Source of the DNA: JBGOUV01 sp041477815
GTDB taxonomy: Bacteria; Acidobacteriota; Terriglobia; Bryobacterales; JACQDG01
Reading direction: 5' to 3'
Assembly: GCA_041477815.1 (NCBI GenBank)
Contig: JBGOUV010000195.1
Location: forward strand, 1-12,456
Length of the DNA stretch: 12,456 nucleotides
The notes under the pieces are model-generated. The model saw only the letters and a program-made list of their open reading frames with translations, was not told the origin of the DNA and searched no databases. Made by a program: the position numbers and the translations under genes. Shown here piece after piece: positions 1 to 8,192 of this stretch (position 1 is the first letter of the stretch; each line of letters starts with the position of its first letter).

Positions 1-1
1 G

Positions 2-2440
2 TTGACGCGGACCGGTTCGACCCTGGGCACGGCGGCGTATATGTCGCCGGAGCAGGCCCAAGGAGAAAGCATCGACGCGCGTACCGACGTCTGGGCCCTG
101 GGGGTGGTGCTGTACGAGATGCTCGCCGGACGACGCCCGTTCCAGGGCAATCACCTGCCGGCGATCGTCTACGCCATCGTCAACGAAAGGCTGAAGCCGG
201 TGCGCGAAGCGCGGCCGGACGTGGCGGGGGAGCTGGATCGTATCGTCTCGCGGGCGCTGGAAAAGAACCGCGGCGCGCGGTACCAGGCGGCCTCCGAGAT
301 TGCTGCCGACCTGGAGGCTTGGCGGACGAGCCTCACCGTCACGTCCACACGCGCCATCGACTTGCGGCTGCTCTGGCAGACCAGCCGGCGACCGAAGGTC
401 GCGGTCCCTGCGCTGTTGATCCTGCTGGCGGTCGCCGCCGGGGCCGGATGGTGGATCCAGCGCGCCAGCCGGGTGCGGTGGGCCAGGCAGACGGCCCTGC
501 CGGAGGCTCATCGGCTGGCCGACAAGGGAGATTACACGGCTGCCTATGGCTTAGCACTTGAGGCTGAGAATTACATACCGAAGGAGGCGCCGCTCGGCGA
601 GCTCTGGCGGCGCGTCTCGGTCCCGCTTGCAGTCCATACCGACCCGCCCGGGGCCGAGGTCGACTGGAAGCCCTACGGCGCGCCCGAGGGCGAGTGGCGG
701 CGTGCCGGACGCTCGCCGCTCGAAGGTTGCCGGATTCCCATTGGGCTGGTGCGGCTGCGGCTGGTGAAAGAAGGCTTTGCACCGGTCGAGGGGGCAGTGA
801 GGGCCACCTCGTCGAGGGGCGGCCCATCGCCGCGCTTCACGCTGGACCCCGCGGGCAGCGTTCCCAACAGGATGGTGCGGGTGAGGGCGGGAGCTTTCTC
901 CGGAAACTTCGAGGCCATTGGCCCTCTGGGCCCGGTGGATCTGGCTGACTACTGGATCGATAAGTACGAAGTCACTAACCGGGAGTTCAAGGAATTCGTA
1001 GACGGCGGCGGTTATCGGGAGCGCAAGTACTGGGCACACCCGTTTGTCAAGGACCAGCGGGTCCTTTCCTGGGAGCAGGCGATGGCGGAATTTCACGATG
1101 CCACGGGGCGGCCCGGTCCCGGCACCTGGGAGGGGGGCGGGTTTCCGAGCGGTCAGGCGGATTTCCCGGTCACCGGCGTGAGCTGGTACGAGGCAGCAGC
1201 CTACGCCAGCTTCGCCGGCAAGAGCCTGCCGACGGTCCACCATTGGCTGTACGCCGCTGCGGAGGTGGTCCCGGACGTGCTCGCGTTCAGCAACTTCCGA
1301 GGCAACGGCCTGACCCGGGCGGGGAGCCTTCCGGGACTGGGCGGCTACGGCACCTACGACATGGCGGGCAACGCGCGGGAGTGGTGTTGGAACGAGACAC
1401 GCGTCGCCTCTGAGACCCGCCGCTATGTCCTGGGCGGGTCGTGGGGGGAGCCGACCTACCGGGCCAACAGCGGCGATTCACTGCCACCGTTCGATCGATC
1501 GAACGCGAACGGATTCCGAGGCGTGAAATACATCGGCGCCGATCGGCCTCCGGAGGCACTGGCCGCAACGATCGAGCGCCGGTTCCGGGATTACAGCAAG
1601 GAGAAGCCGGTCTCGGATGACGTCTTTGAGGTCTACAAATCTCTATATGGCTACGACAAGACCGATCTGAAGCCGGCTGTTGAAGCTGTCGATACGAGCT
1701 CGGACCTCTGGCGAAAGGAGAAGATCACCTTCAACGCCGCCTACGGAAATGAGCGGATGACCGCCTACCTGTTTCTGCCCAAGGCGGCCTCGGGGCCGTA
1801 CCAGACCATCGTCTACTTTCCGGGCACGATGGCGATGCAGCTTTCCTCGAGCGACAACCTGTACTTTGCTGCCAACATTCTGCTGGACGTCTTCGTACGG
1901 AGCGGGCGTGCGTTCGTGTATCCGGTCTACAAGCGGATGCATGAGCGACGGGTGGAGAACCCACCCCGTGGACCCTTGGCGCATCGCGACCTTTGTATCC
2001 AGTGGCGCAAGGATCTGGGCCGGACCATCGATTATCTGGAGACGCGCCAGGAGATCGACATCCGCAAGCTGGCCTATTACGGGTTCAGCCTCGGCGGCGC
2101 CGAGGGCGCCTCGCTGCTCGCCCTGGAGGACCGCGTGAAGGTGGCCGTGTTTGAGGCCGGGGGACTCGACCCTGATACGACGCGGGGGCTGCCAGAGGCG
2201 GATATCCTTAATTTCGTCCCCCGCGTCCGCATCCCGGTCCTGATGCTGAACGGCCGGCACGACACGACCTTCCCGGTTGAGGTCTCGCAGCTTCCCATGT
2301 TTCGCCTGCTGGGAACGCCGGACAAGGACAAGCGGCACGTGATCCTGGAAGGCTCGCACGCTTTGCTGCTCACCGCCCGCAACGAGGTAATCCGCGAGAC
2401 CTTGGACTGGCTCGATCGTTACCTGGGACCGGTGCGGTAG
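2..2440 (+). CDS. Ser/Thr protein kinase C-lobe + TM + PEGA + FGE-like + alpha/beta hydrolase fusion (5' partial)
   Basis: The frame is open from the first bases, and the first residues are already inside a kinase activation segment, so the true start lies upstream of the window. Visible parts, in residues of the partial protein: the kinase P+1/APE region GTAAYMSPEQ (9-18), the DVWALG motif (29-34) and the rest of the C-lobe to about 110; a hydrophobic membrane segment (about 133-152); a short helical stretch resembling a TPR (160-195); a PEGA-like domain around VHTDPPGAEV (211-220); a formylglycine-generating-enzyme (FGE-sulfatase) fold from about 290 to 510 with VTGVSWYEA, YDMAGNAREW and GGSW; and an alpha/beta-hydrolase domain (about 575-812). 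The hydrolase has GFSLGG (nucleophile Ser696), Asp754 in GRHD and His786 in GSH, a plausible complete triad. The FGE-like part lacks the paired cysteines of true FGE after GGSW, so I infer a binding or structural role. Likely a membrane sensor kinase with an outer hydrolase; substrate unknown. Confidence 0.9.
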   Translation: MTRTGSTLGTAAYMSPEQAQGESIDARTDVWALGVVLYEMLAGRRPFQGNHLPAIVYAIVNERLKPVREARPDVAGELDRIVSRALEKNRGARYQAASEIAADLEAWRTSLTVTSTRAIDLRLLWQTSRRPKVAVPALLILLAVAAGAGWWIQRASRVRWARQTALPEAHRLADKGDYTAAYGLALEAENYIPKEAPLGELWRRVSVPLAVHTDPPGAEVDWKPYGAPEGEWRRAGRSPLEGCRIPIGLVRLRLVKEGFAPVEGAVRATSSRGGPSPRFTLDPAGSVPNRMVRVRAGAFSGNFEAIGPLGPVDLADYWIDKYEVTNREFKEFVDGGGYRERKYWAHPFVKDQRVLSWEQAMAEFHDATGRPGPGTWEGGGFPSGQADFPVTGVSWYEAAAYASFAGKSLPTVHHWLYAAAEVVPDVLAFSNFRGNGLTRAGSLPGLGGYGTYDMAGNAREWCWNETRVASETRRYVLGGSWGEPTYRANSGDSLPPFDRSNANGFRGVKYIGADRPPEALAATIERRFRDYSKEKPVSDDVFEVYKSLYGYDKTDLKPAVEAVDTSSDLWRKEKITFNAAYGNERMTAYLFLPKAASGPYQTIVYFPGTMAMQLSSSDNLYFAANILLDVFVRSGRAFVYPVYKRMHERRVENPPRGPLAHRDLCIQWRKDLGRTIDYLETRQEIDIRKLAYYGFSLGGAEGASLLALEDRVKVAVFEAGGLDPDTTRGLPEADILNFVPRVRIPVLMLNGRHDTTFPVEVSQLPMFRLLGTPDKDKRHVILEGSHALLLTARNEVIRETLDWLDRYLGPVR

Positions 2441-2495
2441 AGCTTGCGACTTGCCAATAGTTTGTGATAGAAGAAAGCCGACCGGAGGCCTTACG

Positions 2496-3356
2496 ATGAG
2501 ATCCCCGACAACGAGAATCGCGGTGGGGTCGCTTTTGAGCGGCCTGCTGCTCAGCATTCCGGCGGTCGCTCAGGATGGCAAGAACGCCCCGCCGAAACTT
2601 TACAACACCGCCAAGCAGAAGCTTTTGGACGGCAAGCAGATCAACGGCCACACCATCTCGCGCTTCGATCCCAAGGCCTATTGCGAGGCGGCGCCGCACT
2701 ACGATTTCACGTGGTTTGAAATGCAGCACAGCACCATGACGTGGGCCGACATCGAGAAGATGGTCGCGACCTGCCCGCGTGTGGGCGCTACTCCCATGGT
2801 CCGCATCCACGATGAGCTGGAAAGCTCGCTCCAGCATGCTACCGACATCGGCCTGCTGGGGATCGTCATGCCGACGGTCGACACCGTGGAGAAGGCGCAG
2901 CAGACGGTGAGGTATGCCAAATACCCGCCCGAAGGACGGCGCAGCCTGGGCGGCGGGCAAGCGCCCCGGATTTGGGGCGTCAACGGCATCAACTACCGCC
3001 AGACCGTCAACGAGAACATGTTGATCACCTTGATGATCGAAACGCCGACGGGCGTGGCCAACGCGTACGAGATCGCCCGGGTTCCCGGCGTCGACGTGGT
3101 AATCATCGGCACCAGCGACATGACCAACTTCTCCGGATATCCCTCCAGCAGCCCGCGCTACCAGCAACTGCTGACCGATGTTCGGGATGCGGTGATCCGG
3201 GCGGGCAAGTTTTTCGGCACCGCCGACGCGCAGTACCGGTCCGGGCACCCGCTCAGCAAGGATGTCAAGTTCACCCAGCACGGACCCTCCAACGACGGCT
3301 GGGAGCCGCCGGCGGGATCACGCGGCGCTACGAAGAAGAGCGGCGGGGGGAATTAA
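2496..3356 (+). CDS. Exported HpcH/HpaI-family aldolase homologue
   Basis: This 286-residue protein resembles class II (metal-dependent) HpcH/HpaI aldolases, which cleave or form C-C bonds in 2-keto-3-deoxy acids and related dicarboxylates. Family landmarks are FEMQH (His78, matching the usual D/E-x-E-H-G region), PMVRIHD (Arg103), the GIVMPTVDTVEKA stretch (122-134), YPPEGRRSLGG (143-153), IETPTGVANA (metal-ligand Glu182) and IIGTSDMT (metal-ligand Asp208). I chose the ATG at 2496 rather than the in-frame start at 2451 because GGAGG (2484-2488) sits 7 nt ahead of it and the protein then opens with a signal peptide: MRSPTTR, a hydrophobic core and AVA|QDG cleavage after about residue 25. Export is unusual, since characterised family members are cytosolic. 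The C-terminal 25 residues are low in complexity. It lies 55 nt after the kinase fusion, possibly in the same transcript, and converges on the DUF1501 gene. Its substrate cannot be told. Confidence 0.88.
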   Translation: MRSPTTRIAVGSLLSGLLLSIPAVAQDGKNAPPKLYNTAKQKLLDGKQINGHTISRFDPKAYCEAAPHYDFTWFEMQHSTMTWADIEKMVATCPRVGATPMVRIHDELESSLQHATDIGLLGIVMPTVDTVEKAQQTVRYAKYPPEGRRSLGGGQAPRIWGVNGINYRQTVNENMLITLMIETPTGVANAYEIARVPGVDVVIIGTSDMTNFSGYPSSSPRYQQLLTDVRDAVIRAGKFFGTADAQYRSGHPLSKDVKFTQHGPSNDGWEPPAGSRGATKKSGGGN

Positions 3357-3371
3357 GCCGTTCTCAAACCT

Positions 3372-4886
3372 TTACGCCGCGGCCTTCGTATCGCCCACGA
3401 TCTGCGGGATCAGCTCGCCGCTAACGTCGGTGAGCCGCATGTTGCGGCCGTTGAAGTAGTAGGTCAGTTTCTTGTGGTCCATCCCGAGCAGGTGCAGCAG
3501 CGAGGCGTGGACGTCGTGGTTCCAGATGATCTGCTCGGCGGCCTTGTAGCCCACCTCGTCGCTCGCGCCGATATGCTGGCCGCCCTTGATTCCGGCGCCG
3601 CACATCCACATGGTCTGGCAACCGGGGTTATGGTCGCGCCCTAAGGCCCGCTGCGAGATGGGCATGCGGCCGAACTCGGACTGCCACAGGACCGCGGTCT
3701 CGTCCAGCAGCCCGCGCCGCTTGAGGTCGGTGATCAGACCGGTGATCGGCTTGTCCACCTCCGGCGCGTGCATCCCGTGGTTTTCCGCGATGCTGCTGTG
3801 GGCGTCCCAGGTGTCCACGTTCTGGTTGACGATGGCCCCGTTGTAAAGCTGCACGAAGCGAACGCCCCGCTCGATCAGCCGCCGGGCCAGCAGGCACTGG
3901 CGGCCGAAGGGCTCCGAGACCTTGTTGTCCAGCCCGTAGAGCTTCTTGGTCTCTTCGCTCTCATTGCTAATATCCACCGCTTCCGGAGCGCAGGACTGCA
4001 TGCGGTAGGCCAGCTCGTAGGAGGCGATCCGCGCCGAGAGGTCGGAAACGCCGGCATGCTTCTCGGAGTGATTCTGGTTCATCCAGGCCAGGTGGTCGAG
4101 GCGCCGGCGCTCCTCCTCGACCGTCATGTGCTGCGGGGGGGCGGAAAGATCGAGGATGGGATCCCCAACCGAGCGAAAGACGGTGCCCTGGTAGGACGCC
4201 GGCAGGAACCCCGCGTGCCAGTTGGTGGGTCCGCTGAAGGGGCCGCCCCGGTGATCGTAAATCACCACGTACGCGGGCAGGTTGCCGTTCTCGCTGCCCA
4301 GCCCATAGGTCACCCACGCCCCCACGCTGGGATAGCCCATCAGGATCGAACCGGTGTTCCACTCATAGTGCGAGAGCACGTGGTCGTTCGATTTCCCCGT
4401 GGCGGAGTGAATGAACGCCAGGTCGTCAACGATAGTCGCCAAGTGCGGGAACAACTCGGAAACCCAGGTGCCGGACTGGCCGTACTGCTTGAAGCTGAAC
4501 GGGCTCTTCATCAGCGGGCCGGGGTATCCCTGACGGACGCGAACCTCGCCTTTGCCCTCGAGGGCCACACCGTGATACTTCCACAGGTCCGGCTTGTAAT
4601 CGAAGGTATCGACCTGGCTGACGCCACCGCTCATGAAGAGGTGGATCACCTGCTTGGCGCGAGGTTTGAAGTGCGGCGGCTTAGGCAGGTACGGTGAGCC
4701 CTTCACGCCTTCCGATCCGAGGCAGCCGGCGGCGTTTGTGGGAGGCTCGGCGCCCAGCAGGCGGTCGCGGTTCAGGAGGTCGATCAGGGCCAGCCCCCCC
4801 ATGCCCATACCGGCCTGAAACCAGAAATCCCGCCGGCTCATGTAACGGCCCTTCTTGCTCATGCGGTTGTCACACAGCGGAGTCAT
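3372..4886 (-). CDS. DUF1501 domain-containing protein, Tat-exported
   Basis: A 504-residue DUF1501 protein, a family related to the alkaline phosphatase/sulfatase fold but without an established reaction. The N-terminus carries a twin-arginine signal, SRRDF (17-21) followed by a hydrophobic stretch AGMGMGGLALIDLL, which predicts export of a folded protein. The typical early motif HLFMSGGVSQVDTFDYKP lies at about 82-99, and the late part has QSEFGRMP, HNPGCQTMW and HDVHASLLHLLGMDH, as in planctomycete and acidobacterial members. The ATG at 4886 is favoured because CAGGAGC (complement of 4891-4897) precedes it by 4 nt; later ATGs at 4862 and 4841 are possible but have poorer ribosome-binding sites. 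It lies 106 nt downstream of the DUF1549/DUF1553 gene on the same strand, a pairing repeated across these phyla, so the two products probably work together in the periplasm. The pathway, perhaps polysaccharide or sulfated-glycan use, is only a guess. Confidence 0.92.
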   Translation of the reverse strand: MTPLCDNRMSKKGRYMSRRDFWFQAGMGMGGLALIDLLNRDRLLGAEPPTNAAGCLGSEGVKGSPYLPKPPHFKPRAKQVIHLFMSGGVSQVDTFDYKPDLWKYHGVALEGKGEVRVRQGYPGPLMKSPFSFKQYGQSGTWVSELFPHLATIVDDLAFIHSATGKSNDHVLSHYEWNTGSILMGYPSVGAWVTYGLGSENGNLPAYVVIYDHRGGPFSGPTNWHAGFLPASYQGTVFRSVGDPILDLSAPPQHMTVEEERRRLDHLAWMNQNHSEKHAGVSDLSARIASYELAYRMQSCAPEAVDISNESEETKKLYGLDNKVSEPFGRQCLLARRLIERGVRFVQLYNGAIVNQNVDTWDAHSSIAENHGMHAPEVDKPITGLITDLKRRGLLDETAVLWQSEFGRMPISQRALGRDHNPGCQTMWMCGAGIKGGQHIGASDEVGYKAAEQIIWNHDVHASLLHLLGMDHKKLTYYFNGRNMRLTDVSGELIPQIVGDTKAAA

Positions 4887-4900
4887 AATCGCTCCTGTCC

Positions 4901-4980
4901 AGCACCGAGCCGCGACCGTAAGGGAGCGGTTTCTTCGCGTGTCCGAACCATCCGCTCCCTGACGGTCGCGGCTCGGTGCT
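4901..4980. repeat. 29-bp near-perfect inverted repeat between two co-oriented genes
   Basis: The left arm (4901-4929, beginning AGCACCGAGCCGCGACCGT) and right arm (4952-4980) are reverse complements over 29 bases, with one mismatch (4920 against 4961) and a 22-nt loop (4930-4951). In the minus-strand transcript this would form a very stable stem after the DUF1549/DUF1553 stop codon, ending only 3 nt before the CAGGAGC ribosome-binding sequence of the DUF1501 gene. There is no U-tract, so a classic terminator is unlikely. It may be a dispersed REP-like palindrome, a transcript-stabilising or translation-tuning hairpin, or a partial terminator. The structure is certain; its role is inferred. 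Confidence 0.85.
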
Positions 4981-4992
4981 GTTGGTATCTCA

Positions 4993-7848
4993 TTAGTTGA
5001 TGTACACGAACTCGTTGGTGTTCAGCAGGACGTGCGAGAGGTCGACCAATGCCGCCAGATCGACGTTGTCCCCCGAACCCGAGGCCTTGGCCGCCCGGAA
5101 CTCCCGCTGCTTCCGGATGAACTCCACCTGGCCCGCCAGCTCGGCCGGACTCGGCTCCCGGCTCAGCGCGATCCGGTACAGCGTCTTGATCTGCACCGCC
5201 GGATCGCTGCCGCCCGCTTCGCGCACCACCCGCTCGGCCAAATGCCGCGCATGCAGCAGCACGAACTCGTTGTTCAGCAGCGTCAGGGCTTGCGTCGGCA
5301 CCGTAGTGATGTTGCGCTTCTCGGTGGTGATGTTCTGATCCGGCTGGTCGTGGACGTCAAACATGGGGAACTTCATGCCCCGCTTCCAGTAGGAGTAGAC
5401 GCTGCGCCGCCAGGTGGCCGGCTCCTCTTTGGTCAGGATCCATTTGCCCTGGTTGTAGCCCTCCCGCACCCGCGCCGGCAAGGAGGGGAAGAACGGCGGG
5501 CCACCGGCCTCAAGGTTGATCTGCCCGCTGGCCGACAGGATGATGTCGCGGATGATCTCCCCTTCGAGACGCCGCACCGGATACCGCCACAGGAACAAGC
5601 TGTCCGGATCCTTCTCAAGGTTTTGGGCCTGGTAGAACGTGGAGTCCATTTTGTAGGTTTCCGAAGTCATGATCAGGCGGTGCATCTGCTTCAGGCTCCA
5701 GCCCTGACCGACGAGCTCGGTGGCCAGCCAGTCCAGCAGCTCCGGATGCGAGGGCGCCATGCCCATCTTGCCGAAGTTGCCCGGGGTCGGCACGATGCCG
5801 TGGCCGAAGTGCCAGTACCACACGCGATTGACAATGACCCGCGCGGTCAGCGGGTTCTCCGGAGAGGCGATCCACTCCGCCAACGCCCGGCGCCGTCCGC
5901 CGGTCACAAAATCGTCGCGCTTAGGAGGTTTCGCCACCGGGGGCGGCGTCCCGCTGGTCAGCACCGTCAAGTAACCGGGCGGCACCACCGGAGCCTTGTT
6001 GTCGTCCTCCACCACCAGCCCATTCGAGCCGAAGTGTACCCACGGCACTTCGTACTTGGCGCCCGGCTCCGGCAGGAAGGAGGCCGCCAGGTCGGGGTAG
6101 TCGGGCCGGTAGGTCTTACCAGGCGACGGCTCATCGCCGGGACCGTCCGGAGCCAGCCGGTAATCGCCGTCTCGAATGCCTTCCACCGCAAACGGCGTGG
6201 GAGGCATCTGTTTTTCGAGCGCGGCGATCTTTTGCAGCAGCTCCGCCCGGCGCTGCTGGTCCGCCTCGCTGACCTTCAACAAGTTCTCACCACGACCCCG
6301 GCGCGCGCCGCCGATGGCGTTCGCCCCGAATCGGTTCCCGGTGATGTTCAGGTTGGGCGGCCGCTGGCCCGCCGTAGTAATCAGGGCCAGCGCCGGATCC
6401 TCGCCCATGTAGTTGGGGTCGCCATCGCCCTCTCCGCTGCCGCGCTCGAACTGCGCCGCCAGGAGCTTCTGCCCCGGCGTCCGTTGCTCGACGGGCGTCC
6501 GGATCGCGGCCTGGACCTCCTCGGGCAGCCTCTTGAGGTTGGCCTCAAACTGCGCCCGGCGGTACGGCGCCTCGATCCTGGAGACTTCCTTTCGAAGCGG
6601 CGCCAGGGCGGCAACCACTTCCCGCGTCTTGCGCTCCCATTCACGGACCTGCTCCTTCGGCAGCAGGAGATGGTCGTAGTTCACGAAGCCGAAGAACATG
6701 GCTACCGAGCGGTAATAGTCGGCCCGCGTGATCGGATCGAACTTGTGGTCGTGACAACGCGCGCAGTGGACGGAGAGGCCCATGAAGCCCTGGAAGGTCG
6801 TCCGGACCATGTCGTCCAGGTAGTCGTAGCGATAGAACGGGTTGTCCTTCTCGCGGAAGCGCACGCGCGGGCCGACGCGGTAGAAGGCGGTGGCGGTGAC
6901 GCTGTCGTTGGTGGGGTTGTCGAGCTCGTCGCCGGCGAGCTGCTCGATGATGAATTGGTTGTACGGCTTGTCCTCGTTCAACGCCTTGATGACGTAATCG
7001 CGATACCGCCAGGCGGTGGCCAGGTCGCGATCATGCTCGAAACCGGAACTGTCGGCGTAGCGAACTACATCCAGCCAGTACCTCGCCCAGCGCTCCCCGT
7101 AGTGGGGGGAGGCCAGCAGCCGGTCGATCAGGTTCGCGTAGGCGCGGGGCGAGGGGTCGTGGACGAAGGCATCCGTCTCTTGCGGGGTGGGCAGCAGCCC
7201 GATCAAGTCGAGGCAGGCGCGCCGGATCAGGGTATTGCGATCGGCTTGCGGCGCGGAGACCAGGCCCTTCTGGTCCATGGCCTTCTTGACAAAAGCGTCA
7301 ATCGGGTTGGCGTTCCAGCGGGCGCCGGCGACCTGCGGCGCGGGACGCCGGACCGGCTTCTGGAAGGCCCACCACTTGCGGTCCTCGTTGGTGATGACTC
7401 TTTCCTTGTAATCCTTGCCGTAGCCCGCGGCGGCGGGCGGGGGCGGCTGGGCGGCTGCTTGCTCCGGGGCCCAGTGCGCGCCCTGATCGATCCAGTCCTT
7501 CAAAAGGGTGACTTCAGGGGCGGTCAGCGCGGGTAAGGGCGCCATGGGCATCGTCGGCTGCTCGAGTCCCGCCACCCGCCGGTAGAGCCGGCTGGCCTGG
7601 GCGTTGCCCGGCACCAGGGCCGGCCCTTTGTCGCCGCCTTGGAGAGCCGCCTCGGCAGTGCGCAGATCCAGCTTGGCCATCTGGAGCGCCTCGCCGTGGC
7701 ACTGGAAACATTTCTGCTTGAGAATGGGAAGAACGTCCTGGCCGGAAACCGCCGCCTTCTGGGCCGGCAGGTGAGCTACGATCAGGGCCAGCGGCACGAG
7801 AGCCAGGCCGACCCTCAGCCTTACATTCTTACTGATTTGGCGCCGCAT
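4993..7848 (-). CDS. PSCyt1-DUF1549-DUF1553 domain protein (planctomycete-type cytochrome)
   Basis: A 951-residue exported protein. Domains in order: signal peptide (MRRQISKN, then hydrophobic LALVPLALIVAHLPA); a PSCyt1 cytochrome-c-like domain with the haem-binding motif CFQCH (47-51) and possible distal Met in MPMAP (about 100-102); DUF1549 (about 180-375), with SPHYGERWARYWLDVVRYAD and a second CxxCH, CARCH (362-366); a charged, partly helical central stretch (about 395-550); and DUF1553 (about 650-920) with NPLTARVIVNRVWYWHFG and LDWLATELV. Such proteins are abundant in Planctomycetota and Acidobacteriota and usually lie next to DUF1501 genes, as here; the reaction is unknown, though haem binding suggests electron transfer. 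The complement of 7858-7863, AGGAGG, is 9 nt ahead of the ATG at 7848 and 6 nt ahead of a GTG at 7851, so either start would work; I prefer the ATG. It is the first gene of the probable two-gene operon. Confidence 0.92.
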   Translation of the reverse strand: MRRQISKNVRLRVGLALVPLALIVAHLPAQKAAVSGQDVLPILKQKCFQCHGEALQMAKLDLRTAEAALQGGDKGPALVPGNAQASRLYRRVAGLEQPTMPMAPLPALTAPEVTLLKDWIDQGAHWAPEQAAAQPPPPAAAGYGKDYKERVITNEDRKWWAFQKPVRRPAPQVAGARWNANPIDAFVKKAMDQKGLVSAPQADRNTLIRRACLDLIGLLPTPQETDAFVHDPSPRAYANLIDRLLASPHYGERWARYWLDVVRYADSSGFEHDRDLATAWRYRDYVIKALNEDKPYNQFIIEQLAGDELDNPTNDSVTATAFYRVGPRVRFREKDNPFYRYDYLDDMVRTTFQGFMGLSVHCARCHDHKFDPITRADYYRSVAMFFGFVNYDHLLLPKEQVREWERKTREVVAALAPLRKEVSRIEAPYRRAQFEANLKRLPEEVQAAIRTPVEQRTPGQKLLAAQFERGSGEGDGDPNYMGEDPALALITTAGQRPPNLNITGNRFGANAIGGARRGRGENLLKVSEADQQRRAELLQKIAALEKQMPPTPFAVEGIRDGDYRLAPDGPGDEPSPGKTYRPDYPDLAASFLPEPGAKYEVPWVHFGSNGLVVEDDNKAPVVPPGYLTVLTSGTPPPVAKPPKRDDFVTGGRRRALAEWIASPENPLTARVIVNRVWYWHFGHGIVPTPGNFGKMGMAPSHPELLDWLATELVGQGWSLKQMHRLIMTSETYKMDSTFYQAQNLEKDPDSLFLWRYPVRRLEGEIIRDIILSASGQINLEAGGPPFFPSLPARVREGYNQGKWILTKEEPATWRRSVYSYWKRGMKFPMFDVHDQPDQNITTEKRNITTVPTQALTLLNNEFVLLHARHLAERVVREAGGSDPAVQIKTLYRIALSREPSPAELAGQVEFIRKQREFRAAKASGSGDNVDLAALVDLSHVLLNTNEFVYIN

Positions 7849-7885
7849 CACCTACCGCCTCCTTCGCCCTCCCGGACTTAGGGCG

Positions 7886-7913
7886 TACTTATCCGGGTTC
7901 AGGTTATCATCAA
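7886..7913 (-). promoter_or_regulatory. Candidate sigma70-type promoter for the DUF1549/DUF1553-DUF1501 pair
   Basis: Read on the minus strand, TTGATG (complement of 7908-7913) and TAAGTA (complement of 7886-7891) are 16 nt apart. This would start transcription about 30 nt ahead of the coding start. The match is only moderate and no other evidence is available. Confidence 0.3.
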
Positions 7914-7930
7914 TTGGGCGGCGCTTTCAA

Positions 7931-7956
7931 TTTAGATTTTAGCCTTTAGATTTTAG
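7931..7956. repeat. AT-rich direct repeat TTTAGATTTTAG x2
   Basis: TTTAGATTTTAG occurs at 7931-7942 and again at 7945-7956, with CC between. It stands out as AT-rich in a GC-rich window and lies exactly at the upstream break of the FkbM relic, so it may mark the deletion or recombination junction. Confidence 0.75.
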
Positions 7957-7957
7957 G

Positions 7958-8149
7958 AAGATGGATATTGAGGGCGCCGAAAGGAGCGCCCTGCGCGGGG
8001 GCCGTGAAACCTTGTCGCGGTTGGGACCGCGCCTGGTACTGTGTATTTATCATCGGCCTGACGATCCGGTGGCGCTCCCGCAACTGGTACGCGAGGCTAG
8101 GCCCGGCTACCGCATGGAATCCAACCAGACCCAAGCCTACTTCTACTGA
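7958..8149 (+). pseudogene. FkbM-family methyltransferase, C-terminal relic
   Basis: The sequence encodes about 63 residues, KMDIEGAERSALRGG to TQAYFY, ending in TGA. They align without gaps to the last 63 residues of the full-length FkbM protein that follows (9050-9241); I count roughly 44 of 62 identical residues. Similarity stops abruptly upstream at about 7958, where the AT-rich direct repeat begins. The SAM-binding part (LDVGSHLG region) is missing, so the fragment cannot be an active methyltransferase. An ATG at 7961 is in frame, but it corresponds to an internal Met of the domain and has only a weak GGAAG sequence close upstream. I read it as the remains of a diverged tandem paralogue that lost its 5' part. 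A translated small protein is possible but less likely. Confidence 0.8.
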
Positions 8150-8192
8150 CGGGCCCCAGGGGCTGCAACAGCCGGTGTCAAAAGGAAACGGC

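Noticed and set aside
1643..3281. Two minus-strand open frames of about 300 codons (1643-2557 and 2370-3281)
   Set aside because: They are antisense to the hydrolase domain and the aldolase gene, both strongly supported on the plus strand.
3768..4697. 309-codon plus-strand open frame
   Set aside because: It is antisense to the DUF1501 gene, has no recognisable motif and is explained by GC bias.
4901..4980. Inverted repeat considered as a rho-independent terminator
   Set aside because: No T-rich tract follows either arm, and the next gene on the same strand starts directly after it.
5032..7536. 834-codon open frame on the plus strand
   Set aside because: It lies wholly antisense to the well-supported DUF1549/DUF1553 gene and shows no domain motifs; such mirror frames are expected in GC-rich DNA.
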